From CALGSZ01 sp042408955 (GTDB lineage Bacteria > Chloroflexota > Chloroflexia > Thermomicrobiales > UBA6265): a DNA stretch of 64,000 nt. The translations under genes were made by a program, and so were the position numbers. Numbering within the stretch: position 1 is the stretch's first letter; each line of letters begins with the position of its first letter. Where the stretch lies: contig JBHOQQ010000066.1 of the NCBI GenBank assembly GCA_042408955.1, positions 69,705 to 133,704 on the forward strand. Direction: 5' to 3'. A model generated the notes under the pieces. The model was given only the letters and a program-made list of their open reading frames with translations. It made no database searches and was not told the DNA's origin. Positions 8,644 through 16,277 of the stretch are shown piece after piece.

Positions 8644-9294
8644 GGGGACTCAATGGCGCGACTCAAGACGATCAGCACGGCAATATTGCAGCGAGAATTA
8701 CGAGCGCGCGTCTGCTGACCGCGCAGACGGTGCGGCGATACCCAGCGCCAACGGTTGCGACGACTCGCGGCGTAGTCTACGGCATATTGGCGTGGCGTCA
8801 AATCCATGAAGCATCGAGGGGGATCGCTGAACAAACGCTCGATGACTGGCAACCCTGGATTCTGGATTAAACAGCTGCGCCCGGCGCATGTGCGCCGGGC
8901 GCTCCTCACTGTTCGATCGCTGCCGAGGGTTACCAGCTTGACCGCGATCGAAGGATCAAGCTTCGGAGAGGAGAGAATCGTGGAGTGGATCGTTGGCGAT
9001 CCACAAAGAGAGGAAGAAAGAGGATATATGGACCAGGCGACCGGCTAACGTCGCCCGGGGCGGCAAAGGGAAGACACGCTCCAGCCTCGACCGCGATGTA
9101 CTGCTCTGATGATGGCTGGGGCGCCGCGCTGCTCTGGCAAGGAATGCTCTTCCTCGCACGGTCAGCAGCACATTTAACTGATGTTTGATTGTTAAAGTTC
9201 CAAGGCCGTACGTTCACGACCGATCGAAATCTTGCAATCCGTTCGTACAAGTATTCTATCACGTTTGCGGCGTTTGTCGAGTAGGCCATTGCAG
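8644..9294. other. Intergenic region without a supported gene
   Basis: Both flanking genes run on the minus strand, so the part next to 8643 should hold the promoter of the SARP-type regulator and the part next to 9295 the 3' end of the ArsR-type gene. Short open frames here have no ribosome site and no family resemblance. The only clear structure is the perfect hairpin at 8877-8902. Bases 9180-9280 are less GC-rich than the surroundings. Confidence 0.5.
8877..8902. terminator. Perfect 12-bp inverted repeat (terminator-like or operator)
   Basis: Arms GCGCCCGGCGCA (8877-8888) and TGCGCCGGGCGC (8891-8902) are perfectly complementary with two bases between them. There is no U tract on either strand. 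It could act as a Rho-independent-like stop for transcripts entering from the ArsR-type gene, or as a protein-binding palindrome ahead of the SARP gene. Confidence 0.45.
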
Positions 9295-10440
9295 TCATGC
9301 GCGACGCCACTCTTGTCGCCCACGGCACCTCACCGCTTCAGCTAGCGCCTCCAGGCGATCGCAATCCACCGCGTAGTAGCGTTTGCCACCATGGGGCCGG
9401 ACTTTGATGAGCCCGGCTCGCTCCAGCAGCGACAAGTGTCGAGACACTGCCGACTGAGCAATGCCCAGCCGTCCGACGATTTCTTGGGCGTACAGCTCGC
9501 CGCTGGCAAGCAAATCAATCACGCGTAGCCGGTTCGGATCGCCGAGCGCTCGTAACCCCTCCAGCAGCTCCTCCGTCTCCAGCGGACTCTCGGGCGACGA
9601 TACCGCTTGTGCGCGCGGATGAACGCCATTGGTGTGCGCTGGCGGCCGTACCCGGGCCAGAAAGTCCGGTGCGCTGAAGAAGACGACGAGCTCGGGTGGA
9701 TAAAGGATGTAGCTGATGAACGATCCGAGATGATACGACGGGCAGAAGGTAACGGTTTCGACGTCGTTCAGTCCGGCAACGAGGGCCGATGGCAAGCGGT
9801 TGCCGGTTAGCTCACTAAAGGCCGGACCGAAGCCGTTGCTGGCGTAGCTTGCCGCGAGCGCCGCTGCCTCGCGCAGCGTGGGCAGGCGCTCGGCAAACTC
9901 CTGAGCATAAACGTGATGCCAAATCCCTTGGAACAGGCCAATGGTGCGCGCCTTGAGCTGAGCGGGCTCTGCCAACAGCGCAAGCACATCATCAGCCGTC
10001 GCCGTGGTCAGTGCCGGTTCGAGATAGGCGCGCCAGCCAGCGGTGTCACTGAACGATGGCGCCGTCATGCCGGTTTGCAGGTCATCATGAACGCGGAACA
10101 GCGCGTGCATCACCATCGAGCGATATTGCTCGGCGGGCAACCGCTCCAGGAACGCGATGAGGTCATCGAAACTGGCATTCACGCGCTCTGGCCGCAGCGG
10201 CTCGAAGCGCATGACCGGCTCTTCCATGTAGTAGAGGAGACGCCCCGAGAAGCCATGCAGCAGATCAAGATCTGCCCGCAACTCCTGAGGAAGCTCGCGC
10301 CGCGCGGCGATCAGCCACCGGTCCAGACCACTTCCCGGCACCGCCCGATAGAGCAGCGACATGACCGACACGAGATCGAGCGGGAGCGATACCCGGGCAT
10401 TCAATTGGAGGGCTGGCCGCCCGATAACGAGCTCACCCAT
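9295..10440 (-). CDS. ArsR-family winged-helix regulator with large N-terminal domain
   Basis: This 381-residue protein has its DNA-binding domain at the C-terminus: LRALGDPNRLRVIDLLASGE, then ELYAQEIVGRLGIAQSAVSRHLSLLERAGLI and the wing KVRPHGGKRYYAVD. This is the ArsR/HTH_5 fold at about residues 290-375. No Cys-based metal site (such as ELCVCDL) is present, so metal sensing is unlikely. The N-terminal 280 residues are helical with no motif I recognise, similar to the DUF5937-type regulators of Actinobacteria and Chloroflexota. I chose the ATG at 10440, which has GCAGGA 6-7 bases upstream; an ATG at 10464 is also in frame. Neighbours give no hint to its targets. Confidence 0.8.
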   Translation of the reverse strand: MGELVIGRPALQLNARVSLPLDLVSVMSLLYRAVPGSGLDRWLIAARRELPQELRADLDLLHGFSGRLLYYMEEPVMRFEPLRPERVNASFDDLIAFLERLPAEQYRSMVMHALFRVHDDLQTGMTAPSFSDTAGWRAYLEPALTTATADDVLALLAEPAQLKARTIGLFQGIWHHVYAQEFAERLPTLREAAALAASYASNGFGPAFSELTGNRLPSALVAGLNDVETVTFCPSYHLGSFISYILYPPELVVFFSAPDFLARVRPPAHTNGVHPRAQAVSSPESPLETEELLEGLRALGDPNRLRVIDLLASGELYAQEIVGRLGIAQSAVSRHLSLLERAGLIKVRPHGGKRYYAVDCDRLEALAEAVRCRGRQEWRRA

Positions 10441-10691
10441 GACGTGTCCTGCAGCGACGATCACGACCTCACAATCCGGTCATCAGTATATCGGCATAAC
10501 GCTTCATCGTCAATTGGTGATAGTGTGATGGTCCGGACCTGCTGCTGGCGATCCGGTGATTGCCACAAAGTTGCGGGCGCTACCAAGAGCGGACCATCAC
10601 CGCGCTCGGGCTGGCCGCGGATGGGTGCCGAAGCAGGTGTTGTGCGCGCTGCTATTGGAGGGTCGTGAACGAGGAAGAGGAGCCAGGGACG

Positions 10692-10910
10692 TTAATGACC
10701 AGGGTCTGGTCCTTCCCATGATTCGTATTGCGGTGATCCGGGTTCGGCAATGCGTTGGGCTGGCCGGCGCTCTTCGATCGGCTCCGCCGGAGAGCGGAGA
10801 GTCGCACCCGGCGGAGGCATGTCATCATCCTCAGTGTTGTGCAGATATCGCCATTCGAGATCCCAATCGCGTAAACCCAGGATGCGTGACCACAGCTTGC
10901 GGAGTGCCAT
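10692..10910 (-). CDS. Small 72-aa hypothetical protein with a strong ribosome site
   Basis: From the ATG at 10910 the product begins MALRKLWSRILGLRDWDLEWRY and continues with an acidic, proline-rich and disordered-looking tail (EDDDMPPPG, EERRPAQ). GGAGGT lies 7-8 bases upstream of the ATG, which is the main support. No domain or signal peptide is visible; the N-terminal 20 residues are amphipathic. A longer in-frame extension to 11063 looks non-coding. It lies between the ArsR-type regulator and the cupin gene on the same strand. Function unknown, moderate confidence that it is a real gene. Confidence 0.5.
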   Translation of the reverse strand: MALRKLWSRILGLRDWDLEWRYLHNTEDDDMPPPGATLRSPAEPIEERRPAQRIAEPGSPQYESWEGPDPGH

Positions 10911-11022
10911 CGTGCCAACCTCCATGCTCAGTTCCGGCCGGTGACTGCCGGGCGAACCGGATGCGGACCTGCAGGAGTGGGCGCAAGGTCCGTGCCGATG
11001 CCTCTCCGCTATGACATACGCG

Positions 11023-11427
11023 CTATGCGGGTTGGTAGTCTTCTCGTGGCGGAGTAAAGACATCGATCACGAGACAGCCGTGCTCGTCTGTCGTTGCGCT
11101 ATGCGGAACATTGGGCGGGATAATGTAGGCGTCCCCGTAGCGCAGTTCCCGTGTTTCGTCGCCGATAGTCAATCGCATCATCCCTTCGAGCACGGTGCCA
11201 GCCTGCTCATGCGGATGGTGATGAGTGGGGACGGTGGCGCCAGGGTCGATCCGGACGAAGTTGAACATCAGCTTCCCACCCGTTACTGACCACATCGTGA
11301 TGCCCGGCAGAGGGGAAAACCGATGCATCGTCTCCTGGCGTGCCCAAACGGGAGAGAACGGTGGCGGCTCGGGCGGCGTCGTGCCGGCGGCGGCGAAGGG
11401 GCTCGGGCGAGTAGCGTCGGTGGACAT
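11023..11427 (-). CDS. Cupin-domain protein
   Basis: The 134-residue protein is a single-domain cupin. Motif 1 reads PTHHHPHEQAGTVLEG with three His and a Glu as metal ligands, and motif 2 reads GDAYIIPPNVPHSAT with the fourth His. The fold occupies about residues 40-130, preceded by a proline-rich N-terminal stretch. Such small cupins bind Fe, Mn or Zn and act as dioxygenases, isomerases or ligand-sensing proteins; the substrate is not predictable. The ATG at 11427 is chosen because GAGGAG lies about 10 bases upstream. It stands alone on the minus strand, divergent from the recombinase gene at 11586. Confidence 0.88.
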   Translation of the reverse strand: MSTDATRPSPFAAAGTTPPEPPPFSPVWARQETMHRFSPLPGITMWSVTGGKLMFNFVRIDPGATVPTHHHPHEQAGTVLEGMMRLTIGDETRELRYGDAYIIPPNVPHSATTDEHGCLVIDVFTPPREDYQPA

Positions 11428-11585
11428 GGGCAATCTACTCCTCACATCATCGCGTTGCTGAGTGCTGGTTGGGGCCAGCGGTCAGGTCGTCCTGCCGGCA
11501 GTGTAGCAGCCTGGCTACTGGCCACGTCGAGGCGGGCTTGACATCGTTAGGCGGCGCTCCTACGCTGGTGTCCAGGGAGGCCGAT

Positions 11586-12659
11586 ATGGAGCGTCCAAGT
11601 CAGCCTGCGCACGACGGTCGCCTGGTGACCAAATCACCACGTCAGAAGCCGCGTCGCCGTGCTAAGGTCATCACAGCGGAAGCGCGCAACCAGCCTTATA
11701 CGGACGATCCGCACTTATCGGAATTGGAGCGCCAGGCCGCGGACGCGGTCCCCGATCAATTGCCCTTGTTTCTGCCGGGCCCGTCCGGCAGCTTGACACC
11801 GTTGCTCGGTGGCTTGCCACCCCTGGAGCCTGATAGCAGCTTGGAGCTTGCCCGGGCCTGGTACCGGCGGGAACTTGAGCAGGCCAAGCGACCGGCGAAC
11901 ACCATCGAATCGTATTGCTACGATCTCGTCAAGCTGCAGGAGCGAACCGGGCCAAAGCCGATCAATCGTATCACGCGATCGGACATCGCTGATTTCCTCG
12001 GCCGGGCGAATACGCGTTCGACACGCAAGCGTCGTCTCACATCTGTTCGGCGGTTCTTCCGCTTTCTCATTGACGATGCGCGCGTGCTGACCGAAGACCC
12101 GACCGAGGGCTTTTACCCGCATGCCATCCAATTGCGGTCGCCGGTGCCGCTGTTCGCCGAGGAGCAGGAGCGCCTGCTGCGCGCGGCGGCAGAGGATGAG
12201 CCTTGGTCGCTCCCTGCGATCTGGCTCATGATGCGCCTGGGGCTGACGCGAGGGGAACTGCTCGCCTTGCGGCGGGATCACATCGACTTGGCCGATCCGG
12301 ATCAGCCCGTCGTGTATATCTTCTACGACGATGTTACGAAGCAGGCAAAGGAGCGCAAGCTCGCCGCGAACGCAGAATTCGCGGCGATCTACCGCACCTA
12401 TTTGGAGCAAGCCGAGCCGGCGGATCGCCTCTTTCCGTTCGGGTTTCAAGCGGTCAACGGGATGGTGGAGCGGGTGCGTCGTGCAGCCGGGATCGCCAAG
12501 GAAGTGACCCCGAACACTTTGCGGCACACCTTCGCTGTGGAGCGGGCGAAAGATGGCGCGGACGAAGATCAACTCCTGGCGCTGCTCGGCCTGGCGGATG
12601 ATCCCCGCAACCGCGCCAGCGTCCGCCGTTACATCAAGCTGGCTGAGCCGCCGCTGTAG
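11586..12659 (+). CDS. Tyrosine recombinase-like integrase with altered catalytic residues
   Basis: The 357-residue protein has a basic N-terminal tail, a SAM-like core-binding domain (residues about 95-180: SLELARAWYRRELEQAK to GRANTRSTRKRRLTSVRRFFRFL) and a C-terminal catalytic domain. The catalytic pentad is altered. The first Arg position reads GLTRGELLAL instead of GLRxxEL. The HxLR box reads NTLRHTF (His to Asn). The LLGH/W position reads LLGLADD. The Lys-containing hairpin, second Arg and nucleophile Tyr (VRRYIKL) remain. It may be a lineage-specific, weakly active or regulatory derivative rather than a phage integrase. GGGAGG upstream supports the ATG at 11586. No tRNA, excisionase or phage gene is adjacent, but repeats follow downstream. 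Confidence 0.85.
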   Translation: MERPSQPAHDGRLVTKSPRQKPRRRAKVITAEARNQPYTDDPHLSELERQAADAVPDQLPLFLPGPSGSLTPLLGGLPPLEPDSSLELARAWYRRELEQAKRPANTIESYCYDLVKLQERTGPKPINRITRSDIADFLGRANTRSTRKRRLTSVRRFFRFLIDDARVLTEDPTEGFYPHAIQLRSPVPLFAEEQERLLRAAAEDEPWSLPAIWLMMRLGLTRGELLALRRDHIDLADPDQPVVYIFYDDVTKQAKERKLAANAEFAAIYRTYLEQAEPADRLFPFGFQAVNGMVERVRRAAGIAKEVTPNTLRHTFAVERAKDGADEDQLLALLGLADDPRNRASVRRYIKLAEPPL

Positions 12660-12697
12660 CGCGTCACTCGGTGCCATCATGCCGCACGCCGGTGTTC

Positions 12698-12787
12698 CTG
12701 CTACCCAAGTAGGAGGGGGCCATTGCGCGCGGCAGGCCCCGGCGCCTGTCGCAGGAACTGCTACCCAAGTTGGCGGGGGGCCATTGC
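12698..12787. repeat. Two direct copies of a ~28-bp repeat after the recombinase gene
   Basis: CTGCTACCCAAGT, then (A/T)GG(A/C)GGGGG and CCATTGC, occurs at 12698-12726 and 12758-12787, separated by a GC-rich spacer. The first copy can fold on itself (CCTGCTAC/GTAGGAGG, one mismatch). The location 40 bases past the recombinase stop makes them candidate recombination sites or a local REP-type repeat. Confidence 0.6.
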
Positions 12788-13497
12788 ATGCGTTGCTGCG
12801 TTCCGGATGGTACCGGCTGTTCCTAGGTGCTCGGGAGTGCTCGGGATGATGACTGGACCGGCGACGCGCATGTGCTGCACGCGGTGCGAGCACGGGAACG
12901 CTGCAATGGAACCCTCATGAGGTTGGTACCTACCAGATTCCCTGTCATCCTGATCCGAGCCCTATCATTCCGAGCGGAGCGAGCAATCTCTCGCGACGAG
13001 CGATCAACCATCAGCCGTCAGGCATCAGGCATCAGTGCGTGGCTACCTATGCCAGACATAAAGAGATCCCTCACTTCGCACTCCATCACGCGCTTCGCGA
13101 CCGCGCTGTCGCGAACGAATTGACGGGGACGTGGCTGAGGGTGCCGAAGGAGGTGAGGAGGGCACCGTTCTTCCGAGGCGAAGCCACCCCCGTCATCCCG
13201 AGCCTAGCCCCGTCATTCCGTGCTTCGCACAAGATGACGCGAGGCACCATTGAATGATCACCAGGCCGCATCATCACTGCATTGGTCGCGATGCTCGTCA
13301 CGTTTCAATGGGGACGAATGCACCGCACAAGACCTCACTAATCGCTCTGGGACACCGTGCTACACTCACGAAGCCGTGCGGCAAGTGGCTGGCATGAGAA
13401 GGGCGAAGCGCACAGACACACGCGCCCACGCATAGCAAACCAGGCAGGGCCAGATTGCAGCGCGAAGCTTCGAAGGCATGACGAGGCAAAGGGATAG
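12788..13497. other. Gene-free region with interspersed repeat copies
   Basis: No open frame here has a ribosome site or family resemblance. It contains a repeat unit at 12966-13030 and partial, related 'cgtcatcccgag/cgtcattccg' pieces at 13190-13250. These resemble the copies at 20195-20449. The last 100 bases should hold the promoter of the coiled-coil protein gene. Confidence 0.5.
12966..13030 (+). repeat. Interspersed intergenic repeat, copy A
   Basis: The unit starts CATTCCGAGCGGAGCGAG, continues AATCTCTCGCGA and ends in a run of CATCAGCC-like words. It matches, in the opposite orientation and with few differences, the unit at 20401-20449. Such short repeats near gene ends are typical of REP-like families in Thermomicrobia chromosomes. 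Confidence 0.65.
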
Positions 13498-14574
13498 GTG
13501 ACGATGGGCATGATCCCCTCCGACGAGACCACCAACGCGCAAGAAGCCCAGAAGGAGACCGGTGGCGAGCAGGAGTCTGAGATCGAGCGGCTCCGCGAGC
13601 GGCTGGCGTTTTACGAGTCGTTCGACCGCTTGATTCAGGAGAATATCGCGCGCTCCGGTGATCTGCTGCGGGAAGCCATGGATCTGCGGGAGTCGGCTGC
13701 ACGGGAACTTGCCGAGGCGCGTGCCGAAGCTGCCCGCTTGCGAGCCACTCAGCAGGCTCGCCTGCGCGAAATCCTCAATCAGATCTTGGACGATCTGTCC
13801 GTGCTGCAAGGGCAGGCTGAGCGAGTTGCCCGGCGTGCCGCCGACGCTCTTGATGAGGTCGAAGCCTCCTTGCCTCCTGGACCAGAGACTCCACGCCCTA
13901 TCACGCCACGGGGATTTCCACATACCGCGCCGCTGCCGCCGTTGCCGCCCGACCTGCGGCCGTTCTCACCGGCTGAATTCCTCAGTCCCGGCGAGCATCA
14001 CGAGGACGTGCTCTCCGAGTTACCAGAGCCGCCAAGCGCAGCAGAGCCAATGGCCGGAACGGCGCCACTCGTGAACGATGTCCTGGAAACCGTCGAAGTC
14101 TCCACCTCCTTGCAAGAGGCAGAACCGGCCGAGGCTCCACCAAGCGCTCCCGTAGTAGATGACGCAGTGCTGGGAGAGGTCGCTCCGCCCAAGGTCTCAG
14201 AGGAGGGTGATCAAGGAGCCGGTACACTGCCTGAATCTAGCTCGGCACCAGATATCGCCGCGGCTCCGCAGCCCCGCGATCAAGCAACGCCAGCCCGAGC
14301 GGTTCCGCCACCAGCTACGATTACGCGGACGACAACCCTCCTCGTGCACGGTGTGCCACGAGCGACGACGGCGCTTTCGCTCAAGCGCTATCTTGAAGGC
14401 TTGAGTCATGTGCACGAGGTTGAGCCACGAGAATTCGCTGAAGGTATCCTCCGGCTCCAGATCACGGGTCTCCGTCCGCTGGACATCGGCGACCTGAGTG
14501 GATGGCCTGAGGGGCAAGCTCTGGAAGCAATCCACGTTCGCGAGGATTTGTTGGAAGTGCGCTTAGCGCGATAA
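13498..14574 (+). CDS. Coiled-coil protein with proline-rich linker and C-terminal alpha-beta domain
   Basis: The 358-residue protein has three visible parts. Residues about 20-130 form a long charged coiled coil (ESEIERLRERLAFYES, RESAARELAEARAEAARLRA). Residues about 130-275 are low-complexity, rich in Pro, Glu and Ala. Residues about 280-358 form a compact domain (TTTLLVHGVPRATTALSLKR, LEGLSHVHEVEPREF, GILRLQITG) that reads as a beta-alpha-beta ferredoxin-like fold. No signal peptide or membrane helix is present, so it should be cytoplasmic. AAAGGG lies upstream of GTG 13498; ATG 13504 is an equally good start. I do not recognise a named family. It is followed closely by the dipeptidase gene. 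Confidence 0.75.
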   Translation: MTMGMIPSDETTNAQEAQKETGGEQESEIERLRERLAFYESFDRLIQENIARSGDLLREAMDLRESAARELAEARAEAARLRATQQARLREILNQILDDLSVLQGQAERVARRAADALDEVEASLPPGPETPRPITPRGFPHTAPLPPLPPDLRPFSPAEFLSPGEHHEDVLSELPEPPSAAEPMAGTAPLVNDVLETVEVSTSLQEAEPAEAPPSAPVVDDAVLGEVAPPKVSEEGDQGAGTLPESSSAPDIAAAPQPRDQATPARAVPPPATITRTTTLLVHGVPRATTALSLKRYLEGLSHVHEVEPREFAEGILRLQITGLRPLDIGDLSGWPEGQALEAIHVREDLLEVRLAR

Positions 14575-14617
14575 CGCACCGGCAAAGGACAGCACAGAGA
14601 GGAAGGAATCTAGACCG

Positions 14618-16009
14618 ATGGCCGAGCAATCCTGGCAGACGTACCTCGAGCACGAGTACGACCGGCACTTTGCCGAGCTCTTGGAACTGCTTCGCATCCC
14701 CAGCGTGAGTACCGATCCCGAGCACCGGCCCGATGTTGCCAAGGCCGCCGAGTGGGTGGCAAACCGGCTTCGCAACGCGGGCGTGCCGGTCGTGGACATT
14801 TTGCCCACGGCCGGTCACCCAGTTGTCTTTGGGCGATGGCATCATGATCCGGCGCTGCCAACGCTCTTGGTCTACGGCCATTACGATGTGCAGCCGCCCG
14901 ATCCGATCGAACTCTGGGAAACCCCACCCTTCGAGCCGTCCATTCGTGACGGGTTGATCTTCGCGCGCGGTTCGGCCGATATGAAGGCCAATCTCCTCAC
15001 ACTCATTCAGGCTGTGGAAGCCCACGCCCGAACCCATGGCCGCCCTCCGGTCAACCTGATATTTCTCTTGGAGGGCGAGGAGGAGATCGGCAGCCCCAAT
15101 CTCCCGGAGGTGATCCGGATCCATCGCGATCAGCTCGCCTGTGATGCGATCCTGTCGGCCGATGGCGGGATGTACGGCCCCGATGTTCCGTCGCTCGTCG
15201 TCGCCCTCAAGGGAATTGCGGGTTGCCAAGTCGATATCCGCACCGGCTCAACCGACTTGCACTCCGGTTCCTACGGCGCAGTGGCCCCAAATGCAGTGCA
15301 AATGCTGGTTCAACTTGCCGCGACGATGCACGACCGTGAGGGGCGGGTCGCGATCGCCGGCTTTTACGACCAAGTTCGCCCACTGACCGACCAAGATCGC
15401 GCTGAACTCGCGGCAGTGCCCTTCGATGAGCGGGCGCTTTTGGAGGAAGCCGGTGTAGAAACCCTCTGGGGCGAGCCAGAGTACACCCCGCTGGAGCGCC
15501 GCTGGGCCCGCCCGACGCTGGATTTCAATGGCATCTGGGGCGGCTTCCAAGGCGAAGGCACCAAGACCGTCACGCCATGCGAAGGCCATCTCAAGATCAC
15601 CTGCCGGCTGGTCCCAGACCAGGAGCCAGAGGATATCCTGCGCCTCATTGAGCGCCATGTCGCCGAACACACTCCCGCTGGCATTCACGCAACCGTCCGG
15701 CCAATGCCGGGCTCGGCGCGCCCGTTTTCGATCCGTCGTGATGATCCAGCGCTAGTGGTGGCTCGGCAGGTCCTGAGCGATATCTACGGCCGCGAGCCGC
15801 TCTTCATACGCGCTGGGGGATCGGTGCCGATCACTGAGGTATTTCAACGGGAACTCGGCAAAGATACGGTGACGATCGGTTTTGGCATGCCTGGCAGCCG
15901 CGCCCATGCTCCGAACGAATGGTTCCGAGTCGCCGATTTCCCGATTGCCCGCAAGGTATATGCACGATTCCTCGAGGCACTCGGTGAGAACGGACGCGCC
16001 GCCACCTGA
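14618..16009 (+). CDS. M20-family metallodipeptidase (carnosinase/PepV-like)
   Basis: The 463-residue enzyme belongs to the M20 zinc peptidases. Metal and catalytic motifs are all present: YGHYDVQPPDP (first His and Asp), GSADMKANL (bridging Asp), EGEEEIGSPNL (catalytic Glu pair), the DGG motif and a late HAPNEW His. A dimerisation domain occupies about residues 200-350 (IRTGSTDLHSGSYGG-like segment). Such enzymes hydrolyse dipeptides or N-acyl amino acids in the cytoplasm. Length matches the family. It follows the coiled-coil gene by 43 bases with GAGAGGAAGGAA upstream of the ATG, and may share its transcript. Confidence 0.92.
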   Translation: MAEQSWQTYLEHEYDRHFAELLELLRIPSVSTDPEHRPDVAKAAEWVANRLRNAGVPVVDILPTAGHPVVFGRWHHDPALPTLLVYGHYDVQPPDPIELWETPPFEPSIRDGLIFARGSADMKANLLTLIQAVEAHARTHGRPPVNLIFLLEGEEEIGSPNLPEVIRIHRDQLACDAILSADGGMYGPDVPSLVVALKGIAGCQVDIRTGSTDLHSGSYGAVAPNAVQMLVQLAATMHDREGRVAIAGFYDQVRPLTDQDRAELAAVPFDERALLEEAGVETLWGEPEYTPLERRWARPTLDFNGIWGGFQGEGTKTVTPCEGHLKITCRLVPDQEPEDILRLIERHVAEHTPAGIHATVRPMPGSARPFSIRRDDPALVVARQVLSDIYGREPLFIRAGGSVPITEVFQRELGKDTVTIGFGMPGSRAHAPNEWFRVADFPIARKVYARFLEALGENGRAAT

Positions 16010-16173
16010 GCGGCGGTCGCAACCGGCCGGCAGTGATCGCATTGCGAACTTAGCAGCCATAAAAGCCTAACGCCTGGGGACCAACGTCCTTCCCCTAGCA
16101 ACATTGTGGGCTATGACCATGCGGTTGATGCCTGGCCGGTGGTTCTGTTAGGCCAGTGGACCTTTGGTTGATT

Positions 16174-16270
16174 CCCCCAACAGACATGGTGAGCCAAGCT
16201 GGAAAGGGCTCAATTGTTCCGCCAGGCTCGCTTGCCCTCGCACGCGCGAGCCTGGCAGGTCTGTTGGGGG
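16174..16270 (+). promoter_or_regulatory. Structured 5' leader that can hide the ribosome site of the CAP gene
   Basis: CCCCCAACAGAC (16174-16185) is perfectly complementary to GTCTGTTGGGGG (16259-16270). Inside it, GCCAGGCTCG (16221-16230) pairs with CGAGCCTGGC (16247-16256). The GGGGG of the outer stem is the presumed Shine-Dalgarno of the gene starting at 16278, so the closed form would block translation. I could not match it to a known riboswitch class. Confidence 0.5.
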
Positions 16271-16277
16271 TTGCATC

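Noticed and set aside
8806..9048. 80-codon plus-strand ORF past the SARP start
   Set aside because: It crosses the perfect hairpin at 8877-8902 and has no ribosome site.
9185..9280. TTGCAA...TATTCT as a sigma-70 promoter upstream of the ArsR-type gene's 3' end
   Set aside because: Spacing is about 14 bases, too short, and there is no gene to drive on that strand.
13290..13325. GTTTCAATGGGGACGAATG resembles part of a CRISPR repeat
   Set aside because: Only one copy; no second repeat or spacer pattern, and no cas genes.
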